From Alcaligenaceae bacterium SAGV5 (GTDB taxonomy: Bacteria > Pseudomonadota > Gammaproteobacteria > Burkholderiales > Burkholderiaceae_B): a stretch of 64,000 nt of DNA. The stretch lies in NCBI GenBank assembly GCA_009360345.1, contig SPDP01000001.1, forward strand, positions 868,001 to 932,000, given 5' to 3'. The translations under genes were made by a program, and so were the position numbers. The notes beneath the pieces were generated by a model, which worked only from the letters and a program-made list of their open reading frames with translations, ran no database searches and was not told the origin of the DNA. This document shows positions 35,255-45,519 of the stretch, one piece after another (the stretch's first letter is position 1; every line of letters starts with the position of its first letter).

Positions 35255-36244
35255 CTATTCCAGCTTGATGTTGGCCCGCTTGGCCAGTTGCGCGTACATG
35301 GACAGGTCCTTGTCCACCTGCCGGCTCATGCCGTCGGCACCCAGGGCGTCGACTTCGTAGTAGCGCGACTGGAAGTCCTGGCGCAGCTTGGGATCCTTGA
35401 GCGTGGCGAGCACCGCCTGCTCGATGCGGCCGCGCACGTCGGCCGGCGTGGCCGCCGGCGCGAACAGCCCGAACCAGACGCTGATGTCCAGGTCCTTGAA
35501 CTCCGGCGTTTCAGCGATGGCCGGCACCTCGGGCATGAACGACAGGCGCTTGGCCGAGGCGACGCCCAGCATGCGCAGTTTGCCGGTCTTGGCATGGGGC
35601 GCCATGTTGGGGATGGTGCTGAACAGGATGGGAACCTGGTTGCCCAGCGCGTCGCTGACCGCCGGGGCGCAGCCGTTGTAGGGCACATGCACCATGTCGA
35701 CCCTGGCGCCCTGGTTGAAGGCCTCGCCGGCGAAGTGCTGGGGCGAACCGTTGCCGCAGGAAGAGTAGTTGGCCTTGCCGGGGTTCGCGCGCAGATGGCC
35801 GACGAGTTCGGCCACGGTCCGGGCGGGATAGCCGCTGTTGACGCCGACGGCCACCGGCGAGGATACGAGCTGGGCGATCGGCCGCAGGTCCTTCCTGGCG
35901 TCGTAGCCCTGGGTGAAGTTCAACGCCGCGTTGATCGTCATGGTGCTGTTGGTCAGCAGCAGCGTGTAGCCATCGGCGGCGGCACGCGCGACGTAGTTGG
36001 CGCCGATGTTGCCCGAGGCCCCGGCGCGGTTGTCGACGATGACTGTCTGGCCGTTCAACTGGCCGGCGATGTTCGTGGCCAGCAGGCGCGCCACGGTATC
36101 GGCGCCGCCGCCGGCCTGGAACGGCACGACGATGGTGATCGGGCGGGACGGATAGGCGCCCGGCTGGGCGTGCGCCGATGGGGCCAGGGCCGCGAGGGCG
36201 AGTGCAAGGAAGGCCCGGCGGGGGCGGGGCATGCTCGGGGTCAT
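35255..36244 (-). CDS. Bug-family periplasmic solute-binding receptor
   Basis: A 329-residue receptor. The N terminus MTPSMPRPRRAFLALALAAL contains RR followed by a hydrophobic stretch ending AHAQPG, a Sec or weak Tat signal. Motifs are ITIVVPFQAGGGADTVARLLATNI, VIVDNRAGASGNIGANYVARAAADGYT, VHVPYNGCAPAVSDALGNQVPILF (Asn for the usual Lys in PYKG) and FGLFAPAATPADVRGRI. AGGAGA lies seven bases before the start. It is upstream of the class II aldolase gene. Confidence 0.93.
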   Translation of the reverse strand: MTPSMPRPRRAFLALALAALAPSAHAQPGAYPSRPITIVVPFQAGGGADTVARLLATNIAGQLNGQTVIVDNRAGASGNIGANYVARAAADGYTLLLTNSTMTINAALNFTQGYDARKDLRPIAQLVSSPVAVGVNSGYPARTVAELVGHLRANPGKANYSSCGNGSPQHFAGEAFNQGARVDMVHVPYNGCAPAVSDALGNQVPILFSTIPNMAPHAKTGKLRMLGVASAKRLSFMPEVPAIAETPEFKDLDISVWFGLFAPAATPADVRGRIEQAVLATLKDPKLRQDFQSRYYEVDALGADGMSRQVDKDLSMYAQLAKRANIKLE

Positions 36245-36303
36245 GGTGGTGTCTCCTGTCTTCGCCGGCGGGGGCGTGCCGGCGGCAATGGTATGTGCAG
36301 CGG

Positions 36304-36350
36304 AGTGTATGGATCGATTTACGTCGAATCAATCTCGATTGCATAATCGA
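36304..36350 (-). promoter_or_regulatory. Bug promoter with adjacent inverted repeat
   Basis: On the minus strand TTGATT (36332-36327), 17 bp, TACACT (36309-36304) lies about 60 bp before the Bug start. Just upstream of the -35 is the inverted repeat TCGATTGCATAATCGA (36335-36350), 44 bp before the divergent HTH/citrate-synthase gene, a good place for a shared operator. Confidence 0.55.
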
Positions 36351-36393
36351 TGTATTGCTGATTCACCGGGCTCCCCCCGGCCCGCAACCCACC

Positions 36394-37710
36394 ATGGATC
36401 CAACGGAAAACGGCGCGGCCGGACAGGCCTGGGCCGCAGGCGGTTTCGTCGACTCGAAGGAAGCGTGCCGCCTGCTCCAGGTCAAGGCCGCCACGCTGTA
36501 CACCTATGTCAGCCGCGGCCTGCTGCATCCGGTCGCGCAGCCGGGCCGCAAGACCCGCCTTTACCTGCGCGACGAAGTCGAGGGGCTGCGAACGCGCAGC
36601 CAGGCCCGAATGGGGCATGGTGCCGTGGCGGCGACGGCGCTGCGCTGGGGGCAGCCGGTAATCGACACCGGCATTACGGAAATCACGCCGGCCGGACCGC
36701 GCTACCGGGGGCGCCTGGCGGCGGACCTGGTCGAATACCCGGGGGCGTTCGAGAACGTGGCCGAACTGCTATGGACCGGCGTGCTGCCCGAGGGCGCCAG
36801 TATCTGGCCGGCCCTGCCTCTGCCGACCCGCGCCCGCCGCGCGCTGGCCGCCTTCTCGCCGGAGCCGGGCGAGGCGCCGCGCATGGTCCGGGTGTTCCAG
36901 GCAGCGGCGCTGGCCCTGGGCGGCGGCTCGGTGGACGAGGAGGTGCGCGGGGGCGGGGCCGTCCCGGCGGCGAGGCAGCTCGTGCTGGCGTTCGCCGGCT
37001 GCTGTGGCCTGCTGTCCGGCCCGCGCCGCCACCGGGCGCCGGCCGGCGCCAAGCCGCTGGCCCAGCACCTGGCCGAAGCCATGGGCAAGGAGGCCGCTCC
37101 CGACCTGCTGCGGGTGCTGAACGCCATGCTGATCCTGAGCGCGGACCACGAGCTGTCGCCGCCCACGTTCAGCGCGCGTATTGCCGCCTCGGTCGGCGCC
37201 GAGCTCCATGCCTGCGTGGGGGCGGCGCTGGCGGCCCTGTCCGGCACGGGCCTGGCCGGCGGATGCGACCGCATCGAGGACACGCTGGCGGCCGTCCGCT
37301 CTCGCGGTCAGCTCGACGCCTGGGTGGCGCGGGTGGTGCGCGACCGCGCTCGCTCGTCGGCCTTCGGCATCGAATCCTATCCCCAGGGGGACCCGCGGGC
37401 GGCGCTGCTGATAGGCATGGCGCGCGCGCACCCGCGCCCCGGCCGCCGCGCCGGGACGCTGCTGCGCTTCCTGGACGAAGTCCAGGCCAGGGTAGGGGTG
37501 CCGCCCCGGATCGAGCTCGGCCTGGTCGCGGCCTGCGCGGCCTGGGACCTGCCGCCCGGCGCCGCCAGCGCGCTGTGGGCCATGGGCCGGACCTCGGGCT
37601 GGATCGCCCATGCGCTCGAACAGAGACTGAACGGCTTCTTCCTGCGCCCGCGCGGGCAGTTCCATGCTGGGCCGCAAGGGGGCGCTGTGCTAAAATCCCA
37701 GGCAACGTAG
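36394..37710 (+). CDS. HTH-domain/citrate-synthase fusion with degenerate active site
   Basis: A 438-residue protein. Residues about 17-70 form a MerR/excisionase-like HTH ([27 protein letters not shown] then [11 protein letters not shown]). The rest is a citrate synthase fold: [51 protein letters not shown]. Of the catalytic triad His252 is kept, but the family GFGH histidine is Ile326 ([11 protein letters not shown]) and the NxD aspartate is Glu374 (RIELGL). It is probably a regulator that uses the fold to sense a CoA ester or oxoacid, not an enzyme. It is divergent from the Bug/aldolase operon. Confidence 0.85.
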   Translation: MDPTENGAAGQAWAAGGFVDSKEACRLLQVKAATLYTYVSRGLLHPVAQPGRKTRLYLRDEVEGLRTRSQARMGHGAVAATALRWGQPVIDTGITEITPAGPRYRGRLAADLVEYPGAFENVAELLWTGVLPEGASIWPALPLPTRARRALAAFSPEPGEAPRMVRVFQAAALALGGGSVDEEVRGGGAVPAARQLVLAFAGCCGLLSGPRRHRAPAGAKPLAQHLAEAMGKEAAPDLLRVLNAMLILSADHELSPPTFSARIAASVGAELHACVGAALAALSGTGLAGGCDRIEDTLAAVRSRGQLDAWVARVVRDRARSSAFGIESYPQGDPRAALLIGMARAHPRPGRRAGTLLRFLDEVQARVGVPPRIELGLVAACAAWDLPPGAASALWAMGRTSGWIAHALEQRLNGFFLRPRGQFHAGPQGGAVLKSQAT

Positions 37711-37942
37711 ACCCTTACTGCAACACGAACGGACAGCGGCATGCGCGTCATTTCCATGCTCGATCGAACTACCTCGGGGAACATCGCCGGCTAGCCGCGT
37801 TGGTTTCCTGGATCGCATCGTCCGTTCCCGCCGGGCCCCTGGGCCCGGGATCCTGCAGAAAGCAAGAAACGCGGCCCGGTGCCGCGTTTTTCGTTTCAGG
37901 TTCGTCCCAGGGTTTTTCTCCATCTCTTTCGAGGTCGCTTCA
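37691..37942 (+). promoter_or_regulatory. thrS leader with possible attenuator
   Basis: A TAAAAT -10-like box lies at 37691. A 17-codon frame (37741-37794, [17 protein letters not shown]) carries two consecutive Thr codons. The hairpin CCGGGCC-CCTG-GGCCCGG is at 37831-37848. A terminator-like hairpin, AAACGCGGC-CCGGT-GCCGCGTTT plus T-run, is at 37867-37891, 51 bp before the thrS ATG. The order leader peptide, hairpin, terminator fits transcription attenuation by charged tRNA-Thr. The leader frame has a weak ribosome-binding site. Confidence 0.5.
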
Positions 37943-39892
37943 ATGATCAAGGTAACGCTGCCCGATGGTTCCCAGCGTGAGTTTCCGGCCCCCGTCACGG
38001 TGGCAGACGTCGCCGCGTCCATCGGCGCCGGGCTGGCCAAGGCCGCCCTGGCCGGCCGGGTCACCTACGAAGGCAGCGAGTCCACCCTGGTCGATACGAG
38101 CCACACGATAGACCGCGATGTCCAGTTGGCCATCATCACCGGCAAGGACGCCGACGGGCTCGACCTCATCCGCCATTCGACGGCGCACCTGCTGGCCTAC
38201 GCGGTCAAGTCGCTGTTCCCCGAGGCCCAGGTCACCATCGGTCCGGTCATCGACAACGGCTTCTACTACGATTTCTCGTACTCGCGGCCGTTCACGCCCG
38301 AGGACCTGGCCGCCATCGAGAACAAGATGCTGGAGCTGGCCAGGAAGGACGAGATCGTCACGCGCGAGGAATGGAAGCGCGACGACGCGGTGGACTTTTT
38401 CAACTCGATAGGCGAGAAGTACAAGGCCGAGATCATCGCGTCCATCCCGGACAACCAGACGATTTCGCTGTACCGCGAAGGCGATTTCATCGACCTGTGC
38501 CGCGGCCCGCACGTGCCGTCCACCGGCAAGCTCAAGGTGTTCAAGCTGATGAAGGTGGCCGGCGCCTATTGGCGCGGCGACAGCAAGAACGAGATGCTCC
38601 AGCGCATCTACGGCACGGCCTGGGCGAAGAAGGAAGACCAGGATGCCTACCTGACGATGCTGGAAGAGGCCGAGAAGCGCGATCACCGCAAGCTGGGCCG
38701 CGAGCTGGACCTGTTCCACTTCCAGGACGAAGCGCCGGGGCTGGTGTTCTGGCACCCCAAGGGCTGGACGATCTGGCAGCAGGTCGAGCAATACGTGCGC
38801 GGCGTCTACCGCGACAGCGGCTACCAGGAGGTCAAGGCGCCGCAGATCCTGGACCGCTCGCTGTGGGAAAAGACAGGACACTGGGACAACTATCGGGACA
38901 ACATGTTCACGACGGAGTCCGAGAACCGCTACTACGCGCTCAAGCCCATGAACTGCCCGGGCCACGTGCAGATCTTCCGCGCCAACCTGCATTCCTATCG
39001 CGACCTGCCGCTGCGGTACGGCGAATTCGGCCAGTGCCACCGCAACGAGCCCTCGGGGGCGCTGCACGGGATGATGCGTGTGCGCGGCTTTACGCAGGAC
39101 GACGGCCACATTTTCTGTACCGAGGACCAGATCCTGGACGAGTGCGTGGCCTTCACGGCGCAGCTGCAGCGCGTCTACCGCGACTTCGGCTTCACCGACA
39201 TCCTGTACAAGATCGCCACGCGGCCGGAAAGCCGGATCGGGTCGGACGAGGTCTGGGACAAGGCCGAGCAGGCGCTGATCGAAAGCCTGCGCCGTTCCGG
39301 CTGCGAGTACGAGATCAGCCCGGGCGACGGCGCCTTCTATGGTCCGAAGATCGAGTACACGCTGAAGGACGCCATCGGCCGCCACTGGCAGTGCGGCACG
39401 ATCCAGGTGGATTTCTCGATGCCTGGCCGGCTGGGCGCCGAGTACGTGGACCAGCACGACCAGCGCGTGACCCCCGTCATGCTGCACCGGGCGATCCTGG
39501 GTTCCATGGAACGTTTCATCGGCATGCTGATCGAGAACTTCGGCGGGGCCATGCCGCCCTGGCTGGCGCCGGTCCAGGCCGTCGTCTGCAATATTTCGGA
39601 ATCCACGGCCGAATACGCCCAAAGTGTCGCGCAAACCCTGAAAAAACAAGGGTTTAGAGTGGAATCGGATTTGCGTGGTGAAAAGATCACCTATAAAATC
39701 CGGGAGCACAGCTTGCAAAAAATTCCCTATATCCTCGTGGTGGGGGAAAAAGAACGGCAAGCTGCATCGGTGGCCGTACGCGCCCGCGGCGGCATCGACC
39801 TGGGGGTTCTCCCGATCGATGTGTTCTCGTCGCGGCTCGCTGCCGACGTGGCCGAGCGCCGGAATCCGGAAGTCCCCGCCAATCCGTCTTGA
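37943..39892 (+). CDS. thrS: Threonyl-tRNA synthetase
   Basis: A 649-residue class II synthetase. A TGS domain ([14 protein letters not shown], then [19 protein letters not shown]) is followed by the editing domain with [16 protein letters not shown]. The catalytic core has [11 protein letters not shown] (zinc Cys), [26 protein letters not shown] (motif 2) and [17 protein letters not shown] (motif 3). The C-terminal anticodon domain is complete. It heads the thrS-infC-rpmI-rplT cluster. Confidence 0.97.
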   Translation: MIKVTLPDGSQREFPAPVTVADVAASIGAGLAKAALAGRVTYEGSESTLVDTSHTIDRDVQLAIITGKDADGLDLIRHSTAHLLAYAVKSLFPEAQVTIGPVIDNGFYYDFSYSRPFTPEDLAAIENKMLELARKDEIVTREEWKRDDAVDFFNSIGEKYKAEIIASIPDNQTISLYREGDFIDLCRGPHVPSTGKLKVFKLMKVAGAYWRGDSKNEMLQRIYGTAWAKKEDQDAYLTMLEEAEKRDHRKLGRELDLFHFQDEAPGLVFWHPKGWTIWQQVEQYVRGVYRDSGYQEVKAPQILDRSLWEKTGHWDNYRDNMFTTESENRYYALKPMNCPGHVQIFRANLHSYRDLPLRYGEFGQCHRNEPSGALHGMMRVRGFTQDDGHIFCTEDQILDECVAFTAQLQRVYRDFGFTDILYKIATRPESRIGSDEVWDKAEQALIESLRRSGCEYEISPGDGAFYGPKIEYTLKDAIGRHWQCGTIQVDFSMPGRLGAEYVDQHDQRVTPVMLHRAILGSMERFIGMLIENFGGAMPPWLAPVQAVVCNISESTAEYAQSVAQTLKKQGFRVESDLRGEKITYKIREHSLQKIPYILVVGEKERQAASVAVRARGGIDLGVLPIDVFSSRLAADVAERRNPEVPANPS

Positions 39893-39988
39893 TCGCGTGG
39901 TTGGCCGTTCCGGGGCCCGGGCGCGGTCCGTGCCGGCGGCTGGGTGTGCCGCAGGCGGCCGTTTCAATCAAATTCAGGAGTTTTAGAC

Positions 39989-40540
39989 ATCGCTACCGAC
40001 AAGCCGAATCGCATCAATGGTGAAATTACCGCACTTGAGGTGCGCCTGATTGGGGTCGACGGCGAACAGCTTGGCATCGTCAAGCTGGCCGAAGCAGTCA
40101 GGCTTTCCGAACAGAGTGATGTGGATCTGGTAGAAATTGCCCCGAACGCGCAGCCTCCGGTCTGTCGCCTGATGGATTACGGCAAGTTCAAGTACCAAGA
40201 GCAGAAGCGTCAGCACGAAGCCAAGCTCAAGCAGAAGATCATCCAGGTCAAGGAAGTCAAGTTCCGTCCCGGCACCGACGAGGGCGATTACCAGGTCAAG
40301 CTGCGTAATCTGCGCCGGTTCCTGGAAGAGGGCGACAAGGCCAAGGTCACGCTGCGCTTCCGCGGCCGCGAAATGGCCCACCAGGAACTGGGGATGCGCG
40401 TGCTGGAGCGTGTGCGCGACGATCTGGTCGAGATCAGCGCGGTCGAAGCGATGCCCAAGCTGGAAGGACGCCAGATGGTGATGGTGCTGGCTCCCAAGAA
40501 GAAGGCTCTGCCGGTCGGCAAGGGTGCCGCGGGCGAATAA
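39989..40540 (+). CDS. infC: Translation initiation factor IF-3 with AUC start codon
   Basis: A 183-residue IF-3. The reading [24 protein letters not shown] and the C-terminal [48 protein letters not shown] identify it. No ATG, GTG or TTG is suitably placed: AGGAG at 39977-39981 is followed after seven bases by ATC at 39989, giving (M)[11 protein letters not shown], the normal IF-3 start. A rare AUC start fits the known autoregulation of infC by IF-3 discrimination against non-canonical initiators (AUU in E. coli). Confidence 0.93.
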   Translation: MATDKPNRINGEITALEVRLIGVDGEQLGIVKLAEAVRLSEQSDVDLVEIAPNAQPPVCRLMDYGKFKYQEQKRQHEAKLKQKIIQVKEVKFRPGTDEGDYQVKLRNLRRFLEEGDKAKVTLRFRGREMAHQELGMRVLERVRDDLVEISAVEAMPKLEGRQMVMVLAPKKKALPVGKGAAGE

Positions 40541-40545
40541 CGCGG

Positions 40546-40794
40546 TATAATCGTGGGTTTTCCGGGATGGCCGTGCCCTTTGTGGGGGCATCCCGGCGAA
40601 AATCCTGGTGCGAAATTCCTGGCACCGGGCAATCCGGCTTCTTTGCGGCGCCTTCAAATCCATCAGGCGGGGTGAACCCCGCGCTGGCGGTGCGTCGCAG
40701 GGACCCGGAACAGGGAAAACAAGTGAATGCGGGTCGTCAAGTCCGGCAGGATATCGTCGGCACCCGTGAGCATGTAAACGTACAGGAAGCAGTC
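40546..40794 (+). promoter_or_regulatory. infC-rpmI leader with internal promoter-like box and hairpin
   Basis: A 254-bp gap without a gene. TATAAT at 40546-40551 is a possible internal -10. The long-range pair CCGGGATG (40562-40569) and CATCCCGG (40589-40596) forms a stem soon after it. L20 is known to repress rpmI-rplT translation by binding a leader structure in other bacteria; whether this is the site cannot be judged by eye. Confidence 0.4.
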
Positions 40795-40992
40795 ATGCCT
40801 AAGATGAAGACCAAGAAAAGCGCCGCCAAGCGCTTTAAGGTCCGCGGTAGCGGTTCCATCAAGCGGGGCCAGGCGTTCAAGCGCCACATCCTCACGAAGA
40901 AAACCACCAAGAACAAGCGTCAGTTGCGCGGTTCCACCGCGGTCCACGAGGCCGATGTGAAATCCGTGCGGGCAATGATGCCGTTTGCCTGA
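40795..40992 (+). CDS. rpmI: 50S ribosomal protein L35
   Basis: A 65-residue basic protein: [20 protein letters not shown], then [24 protein letters not shown]. The length and sequence are canonical L35. AGGAAG lies upstream of the ATG. It lies between infC and rplT. Confidence 0.96.
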   Translation: MPKMKTKKSAAKRFKVRGSGSIKRGQAFKRHILTKKTTKNKRQLRGSTAVHEADVKSVRAMMPFA

Positions 40993-41021
40993 TCCCAACC
41001 CGCTGATATTGGAGTTTTCAA

Positions 41022-41381
41022 ATGCCTAGAGTCAAACGTGGGGTAACCGCCCGGGCCCGCCACAAGAAAGTCATCAGCGCCGCCAAGGGATACCGTGGCC
41101 GCCGCGGTAACGTCTTCCGCGTCGCCAAGCAGGCGGTCATGCGCGCCGGCCAGTACGCCTATCGCGACCGCCGTGCCAAGAAGCGCACCTTCCGCGCGCT
41201 GTGGATCACGCGTATCAACGCCGCCGTCCGCGAGCATGGCGTGTCGTACAGTGTGTTCATCGCCGGCCTGAAGAAGGCTGCGATCGACCTGGACCGCAAG
41301 GTGCTGGCCGACCTGGCTGTGCGCGACAAGGCGGGTTTTGCCGCGATCGTGCAGCAAGTCAAGAACGCCCTGGCCGCCTGA
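41022..41381 (+). CDS. rplT: 50S ribosomal protein L20
   Basis: A 119-residue L20: [40 protein letters not shown], then [22 protein letters not shown]. It binds 23S rRNA early in assembly and is the usual autoregulator of this operon. Canonical length. Confidence 0.97.
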   Translation: MPRVKRGVTARARHKKVISAAKGYRGRRGNVFRVAKQAVMRAGQYAYRDRRAKKRTFRALWITRINAAVREHGVSYSVFIAGLKKAAIDLDRKVLADLAVRDKAGFAAIVQQVKNALAA

Positions 41382-41459
41382 GCTCGCTAGCGACGCCCAC
41401 GGGCGCGGCCGGATGCCGGCCACGCCCGGTCGAGCGCCGCGAGCCACGAGTGCAACACC

Positions 41460-41489
41460 CGAACGGGGCTTCTCTTGAAGCCCCGTTCG
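41460..41489 (+). terminator. Hairpin between rplT and pheS
   Basis: CGAACGGGGCTTC, loop TCTT, GAAGCCCCGTTCG, followed by TGTTTGTGG. A perfect 13-bp stem without a strict U-run. It could be a leaky terminator or attenuator reducing read-through into pheST. Confidence 0.55.
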
Positions 41490-41532
41490 TGTTTGTGGCG
41501 ACCCATTTTTTTCCTATTGATACGAATCCGCC

Positions 41533-42552
41533 ATGTCCCAGAATCTGGACGATCTGATACGCCAAGCCGGGGAGGCCTTCGCGGCCGCGTCCGACCCCAA
41601 CGCGCTCGAGAACGAAAAGGCCCGGTTCCTGGGTAAGCAGGGCGCGTTGACGGCGCTGCTCAAGGGGTTGGCCAGCCTGACGCCGGAGCAGAAACGCACC
41701 GAGGGAGCGCGCATCAACGAGGCCAAGGGCCGGATCGAGGCGCTGTTGAACGAACGCCGCCAGGCGCTGGCCGACGCCAGGCTGAACGCTCGCCTGGCCG
41801 AAGAAACCATCGACGTCACGCTGCCCGGCCGCGGCCGCAGCCGGGGCGGCATCCACCCGGTCATCCGCACCTGGGAGCGGATCGAGCAGATTTTCCGTTC
41901 CATCGGCTTCGACGTGGCCGATGGTCCCGAGATCGAGAACGACTGGACCAATTTCACGGCGCTGAACAATCCCGAGAACCATCCCGCCCGGTCGATGCAG
42001 GATACGTTCTACGTCGACATGAAGGACGACAAGGGCCTGCCGCTGCTGCTGCGCACGCATACCAGCCCGATGCAGGTGCGCTATGCGCGCGCCCACCAGC
42101 CGCCCATCAAGGTGATCGCCCCCGGGCGGACCTACCGCGTCGACAGCGATGCCACGCATTCGCCCATGTTCCACCAGGTCGAGGGCCTGTGGATAGACGA
42201 GAACATCTCGTTCGCCGACCTGAAGGGCGTCTATACCGATTTCCTGCGCGCCTTTTTCGAGACCGACGACCTGGTGCTGCGTTTCCGCCCGTCGTTCTTC
42301 CCGTTCACCGAACCGTCGGCCGAGATCGACATGATGTTCACCTCCGGCCCCAACAAGGGCCGTTGGCTGGAGATCTCCGGCTCGGGACAGGTGCACCCTG
42401 CGGTGGTGCGCAACTTCGGCCTGGATCCGGAACGCTACATCGGCTTTGCCTTCGGCTCCGGCCTGGAACGACTGACGATGCTGCGCTACGGCGTGAACGA
42501 CCTGCGCCAGTTCTTCGAAGGCGATCTGCGCTTCCTCAAACAATTCAATTGA
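41533..42552 (+). CDS. pheS: Phenylalanyl-tRNA synthetase alpha subunit
   Basis: A 339-residue class II catalytic subunit. The N-terminal coiled coil is followed by [70 protein letters not shown] (motif 2) and [19 protein letters not shown] (motif 3). It is separated from pheT by a long inverted-repeat element. Confidence 0.97.
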   Translation: MSQNLDDLIRQAGEAFAAASDPNALENEKARFLGKQGALTALLKGLASLTPEQKRTEGARINEAKGRIEALLNERRQALADARLNARLAEETIDVTLPGRGRSRGGIHPVIRTWERIEQIFRSIGFDVADGPEIENDWTNFTALNNPENHPARSMQDTFYVDMKDDKGLPLLLRTHTSPMQVRYARAHQPPIKVIAPGRTYRVDSDATHSPMFHQVEGLWIDENISFADLKGVYTDFLRAFFETDDLVLRFRPSFFPFTEPSAEIDMMFTSGPNKGRWLEISGSGQVHPAVVRNFGLDPERYIGFAFGSGLERLTMLRYGVNDLRQFFEGDLRFLKQFN

Positions 42553-42557
42553 AGGAG

Positions 42558-42671
42558 GCCCCCCCCTACGCGCTCACGCGCGCCCCCCAGGGGGCGAAAC
42601 CGGCGGACCGGCAAAACCGGATCCACCCGCATCGCCCCCTGGGGGGCGCGCGAAGCGCGTAGGGGGGGGAT
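42558..42671. repeat. GC-rich intergenic hairpin element, copy 3 (pheS-pheT), long inverted repeat
   Basis: The left arm cccccctacgcgctcacgcg continues cgccccccagggggcga; the right arm is atcgccccctggggggcgcg then cgaagcgcgtagggggg. The arms of about 38 bp are reverse complements apart from a two-base difference, enclosing an inner ccggcggaccgg/ccggatccacc module. This is the most complete copy and could form a very stable RNA hairpin inside the pheST message. Confidence 0.85.
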
Positions 42672-42679
42672 CTAGACAC

Positions 42680-45091
42680 ATGCAATTCCCCGAATCCTGG
42701 TTGCGGGCGCTGACGAATCCCGCCATTTCGACCGACGAACTGGCCCATCAATTGACCATGGCCGGCCTCGAGGTCGAGGAAGCCGAACCGGTGGCGCCGG
42801 CCTTCAGCGGCGTGGTGGTGGCCCAGGTGCTGGCGCTCGAGCCGCATCCCAATGCCGATAAGCTGCGCGTGTGCAAGGTCGATGCGGGGCAGGGCGAGCC
42901 CTTGCAGATCGTGTGTGGCGCGCCCAACGTGGCGGTCGGCATGAAAGTGCCGCTGGCCACCGTGGGGGCCCGCCTGCCTGGCGACATCAAGATAGGCGTG
43001 GCCAAGATGCGCGGCGTCGAATCCGCCGGCATGCTGTGTTCGGCGCGCGAACTGGGCCTGTCGCAGGACCATGCCGGCCTGCTTGACCTGGGCCCGGAGG
43101 CGACGGTCGGCATATCCGTGCGCGACTGGCTGCAACTGGACGATACGGTCTTTACTCTCAAACTCACCCCCAACAAGGCGGACTGCCTGTCGGTGCTGGG
43201 GGTGGCGCGCGAAGTCTCGGCCCTGACCGGCGCACCGCTGGCCGCGCCAAGGCTGGACCCGGTGGCGGTCGCCATCGACGACCGTGTCCCGGTGACCGTG
43301 CATGCGCCGGACCTGTGCGGCCGCTACGTGGGGCGGGTCGTCCGCGGTGTCGACGCGTCGGCTCCCACGCCGGAATGGATCAAGCGGCGCCTCGAGCGCG
43401 CCGGCCAGCGCTCGATTTCCGCGTTGGTGGACATCTCCAATTACGTCATGCTGGAACTGGGCCGCCCCAGCCACGTGTTCGACCTCGCCAAGGTGCATGG
43501 CGGCCTGCACGTGCGCTGGGGTCTGCCGGGCGAGCAAGTGCTGCTGCTGAACGGCCAGACCGTCGAGGTGGACGGGCAGGTCGGCGTGATCGCCGACGAC
43601 AACGGCCCCGAGTGCCTGGCCGGGATCATGGGCGGCGAGGCCACCTCGGTGTCCACCGAGACCCGCGACATCTATCTCGAGGCCGCCTTTTGGTGGCCCG
43701 CCAGCATCGCCGGCCGCGCGCGCCGCTACAACTTCAGCACCGATGCCAGCCACCGCTTCGAGCGCGGCGTGGACTACGCCAACATCCCCGCCGACCTGGA
43801 ATACCTGACCAGCCTGATCGTGCAGGTCTGCGGCGGCCAGGCAGGTCCCGTGGACGACCAGATCGTCAACCTGCCCCAGCGCCAGCCCGTGCGCCTGCGC
43901 GTGGCACGTTGCCACAAGGTCCTGGGCGTGGACGTGCCGGAAGACGAGATCGCCGACATCTTCACCCGCCTGGGGCTGCCCTTCGTGCGGGAACCCGGTG
44001 CGTTCGTCGTGACTCCTCCTTCCTTCCGCTTCGATATCGAGATCGAGGAAGACCTGATCGAGGAAGTCGCGCGCGTGCACGGCTTCGAGCGCATCCCCGA
44101 CCTGCCGCCGCTGGCGCGGGCCGCGGTCAGCGCGGTGCCGGAAGAGCGCCACACCTTCCACGCGCTGCGCCACACGATGGCCGACCTGGACTACCAGGAG
44201 GTGATCAATTTCAGCTTCGTGGAAGCAGAGTGGGAACGCGATTATGCGGGCAACCCGGATCCCATCCGCCTGCTCAATCCCATCGCCAGCCAGTTGTCCG
44301 TCATGCGCAGCAGCCTGATCGGCGGCCTGGTGGCCAACGCCCAGTACAACGTGAACCGCAAGACCAGCCGCGTGCGGGTGTTCGAACTGGGCCGGGTCTT
44401 CTGGCGCGACGCGGGCGTGGCCGATGGTCCGCTGACGGTGGCGGGCGTGAACCAGCCCATGCGCCTTGCCGGCCTGGCCTACGGGCCGGCGGTGGAAGAG
44501 CAGTGGGGAACGCAGACCCGGCAGGTCGATTTCTACGACGTGAAGGCGGACGTGGAGGCCCTGCTGGCCGGCGGGTCCAGCGAGGCGCCGCGCTTCGTGC
44601 CCGACACGCATCCGGCCCTGCATCCCGGCCGCGGCGCCCGCATCGTCATCGACGGCGAGACCGTCGGCTGGATAGGCGAACTGCACCCGCGCTGGCTGCA
44701 GCGCGCGGAACTGCCGCACGCTCCCGTGGTATTCGAGCTGGATGCCGATCGCATCGCCGTCCGTCCGCTGCCCGCGCTGCGCGAGATCTCGCGCCAGCCG
44801 GTGGTGATCCGCGACCTGGCGCTGTGGGTGGCCGAGGCGGTGACGGCGCAGCAGATGTTGGACACGGTGCGCCATCTGGTGGCCAGGGAGCCTGAACTGG
44901 CAGTCGTCCAGGATGCACGGATTTTCGATGTTTGGCGGGATAAGTCCTTGTTAGAAAAGGAAAAAAGCCTTGCCTTCCGCTTCTGGCTACAGGATACTTC
45001 GGTAACCCTGGACGACGCCCGAGTCGAGGCGTGCCTGGCCCGTATCCGCGCCGCGCTGGAATCCGAGCACGGTGCGCGGTTGAGGGTTTGA
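42680..45091 (+). CDS. pheT: Phenylalanyl-tRNA synthetase beta subunit
   Basis: An 803-residue PheT. It contains the EMAP-like tRNA-binding domain ([26 protein letters not shown]), the B3/B4 editing module, the B5 domain ([31 protein letters not shown]) and the C-terminal FDX-ACB anticodon-binding domain ([19 protein letters not shown]). Length is normal. The start follows the repeat's G-run by about 10 bases. Confidence 0.97.
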   Translation: MQFPESWLRALTNPAISTDELAHQLTMAGLEVEEAEPVAPAFSGVVVAQVLALEPHPNADKLRVCKVDAGQGEPLQIVCGAPNVAVGMKVPLATVGARLPGDIKIGVAKMRGVESAGMLCSARELGLSQDHAGLLDLGPEATVGISVRDWLQLDDTVFTLKLTPNKADCLSVLGVAREVSALTGAPLAAPRLDPVAVAIDDRVPVTVHAPDLCGRYVGRVVRGVDASAPTPEWIKRRLERAGQRSISALVDISNYVMLELGRPSHVFDLAKVHGGLHVRWGLPGEQVLLLNGQTVEVDGQVGVIADDNGPECLAGIMGGEATSVSTETRDIYLEAAFWWPASIAGRARRYNFSTDASHRFERGVDYANIPADLEYLTSLIVQVCGGQAGPVDDQIVNLPQRQPVRLRVARCHKVLGVDVPEDEIADIFTRLGLPFVREPGAFVVTPPSFRFDIEIEEDLIEEVARVHGFERIPDLPPLARAAVSAVPEERHTFHALRHTMADLDYQEVINFSFVEAEWERDYAGNPDPIRLLNPIASQLSVMRSSLIGGLVANAQYNVNRKTSRVRVFELGRVFWRDAGVADGPLTVAGVNQPMRLAGLAYGPAVEEQWGTQTRQVDFYDVKADVEALLAGGSSEAPRFVPDTHPALHPGRGARIVIDGETVGWIGELHPRWLQRAELPHAPVVFELDADRIAVRPLPALREISRQPVVIRDLALWVAEAVTAQQMLDTVRHLVAREPELAVVQDARIFDVWRDKSLLEKEKSLAFRFWLQDTSVTLDDARVEACLARIRAALESEHGARLRV

Positions 45092-45106
45092 TACCGCTTT
45101 CCATCC

Positions 45107-45511
45107 GTGTCTATGCATTCTCTCGTTTCCGATAGCTACGCTTCCCCGGACGCGTTCGACGCCGATTCCGACTCCGACCTGCCGCAGGGCGGAGTCGATT
45201 CGCGTACCCTGACCAAGGCCGAACTGGCCGACCTGCTGTTCGAGCGGGTCGGCCTGAACAAGCGCGAAGCCAAGGACATGGTCGAAACCTTCTTCGAGGA
45301 AATCCGCGACGCGCTGGAACGCGGCGACATGGTCAAGCTATCGGGCTTCGGCAACTTCCAGGTGCGCAACAAGCCGCAGCGGCCGGGACGCAATCCCAAG
45401 ACGGGCGAGGAAATCCCCATCGCCGCCCGCCGCGTCGTCACCTTCCATGCGAGCCAGAAGCTCAAGAGCATGGTCGAACAGGTCGCGTTGCGCGAACAGA
45501 ATCCGTCCTGA
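45107..45511 (+). CDS. ihfA: Integration host factor alpha subunit
   Basis: A 134-residue HU/IHF protein. [72 protein letters not shown] is diagnostic for IHF-alpha. About 30 N-terminal residues ([20 protein letters not shown]) precede the usual start and look disordered and acidic. The GTG at 45107 and ATG at 45113 are both possible starts. It follows pheT as in E. coli. Confidence 0.95.
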   Translation: MSMHSLVSDSYASPDAFDADSDSDLPQGGVDSRTLTKAELADLLFERVGLNKREAKDMVETFFEEIRDALERGDMVKLSGFGNFQVRNKPQRPGRNPKTGEEIPIAARRVVTFHASQKLKSMVEQVALREQNPS

Positions 45512-45519
45512 GAGGTCTT

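Noticed and set aside
41460..41489. A pheM-like leader peptide for pheST attenuation
   Set aside because: The hairpin is clear but no short frame with repeated Phe codons precedes it.
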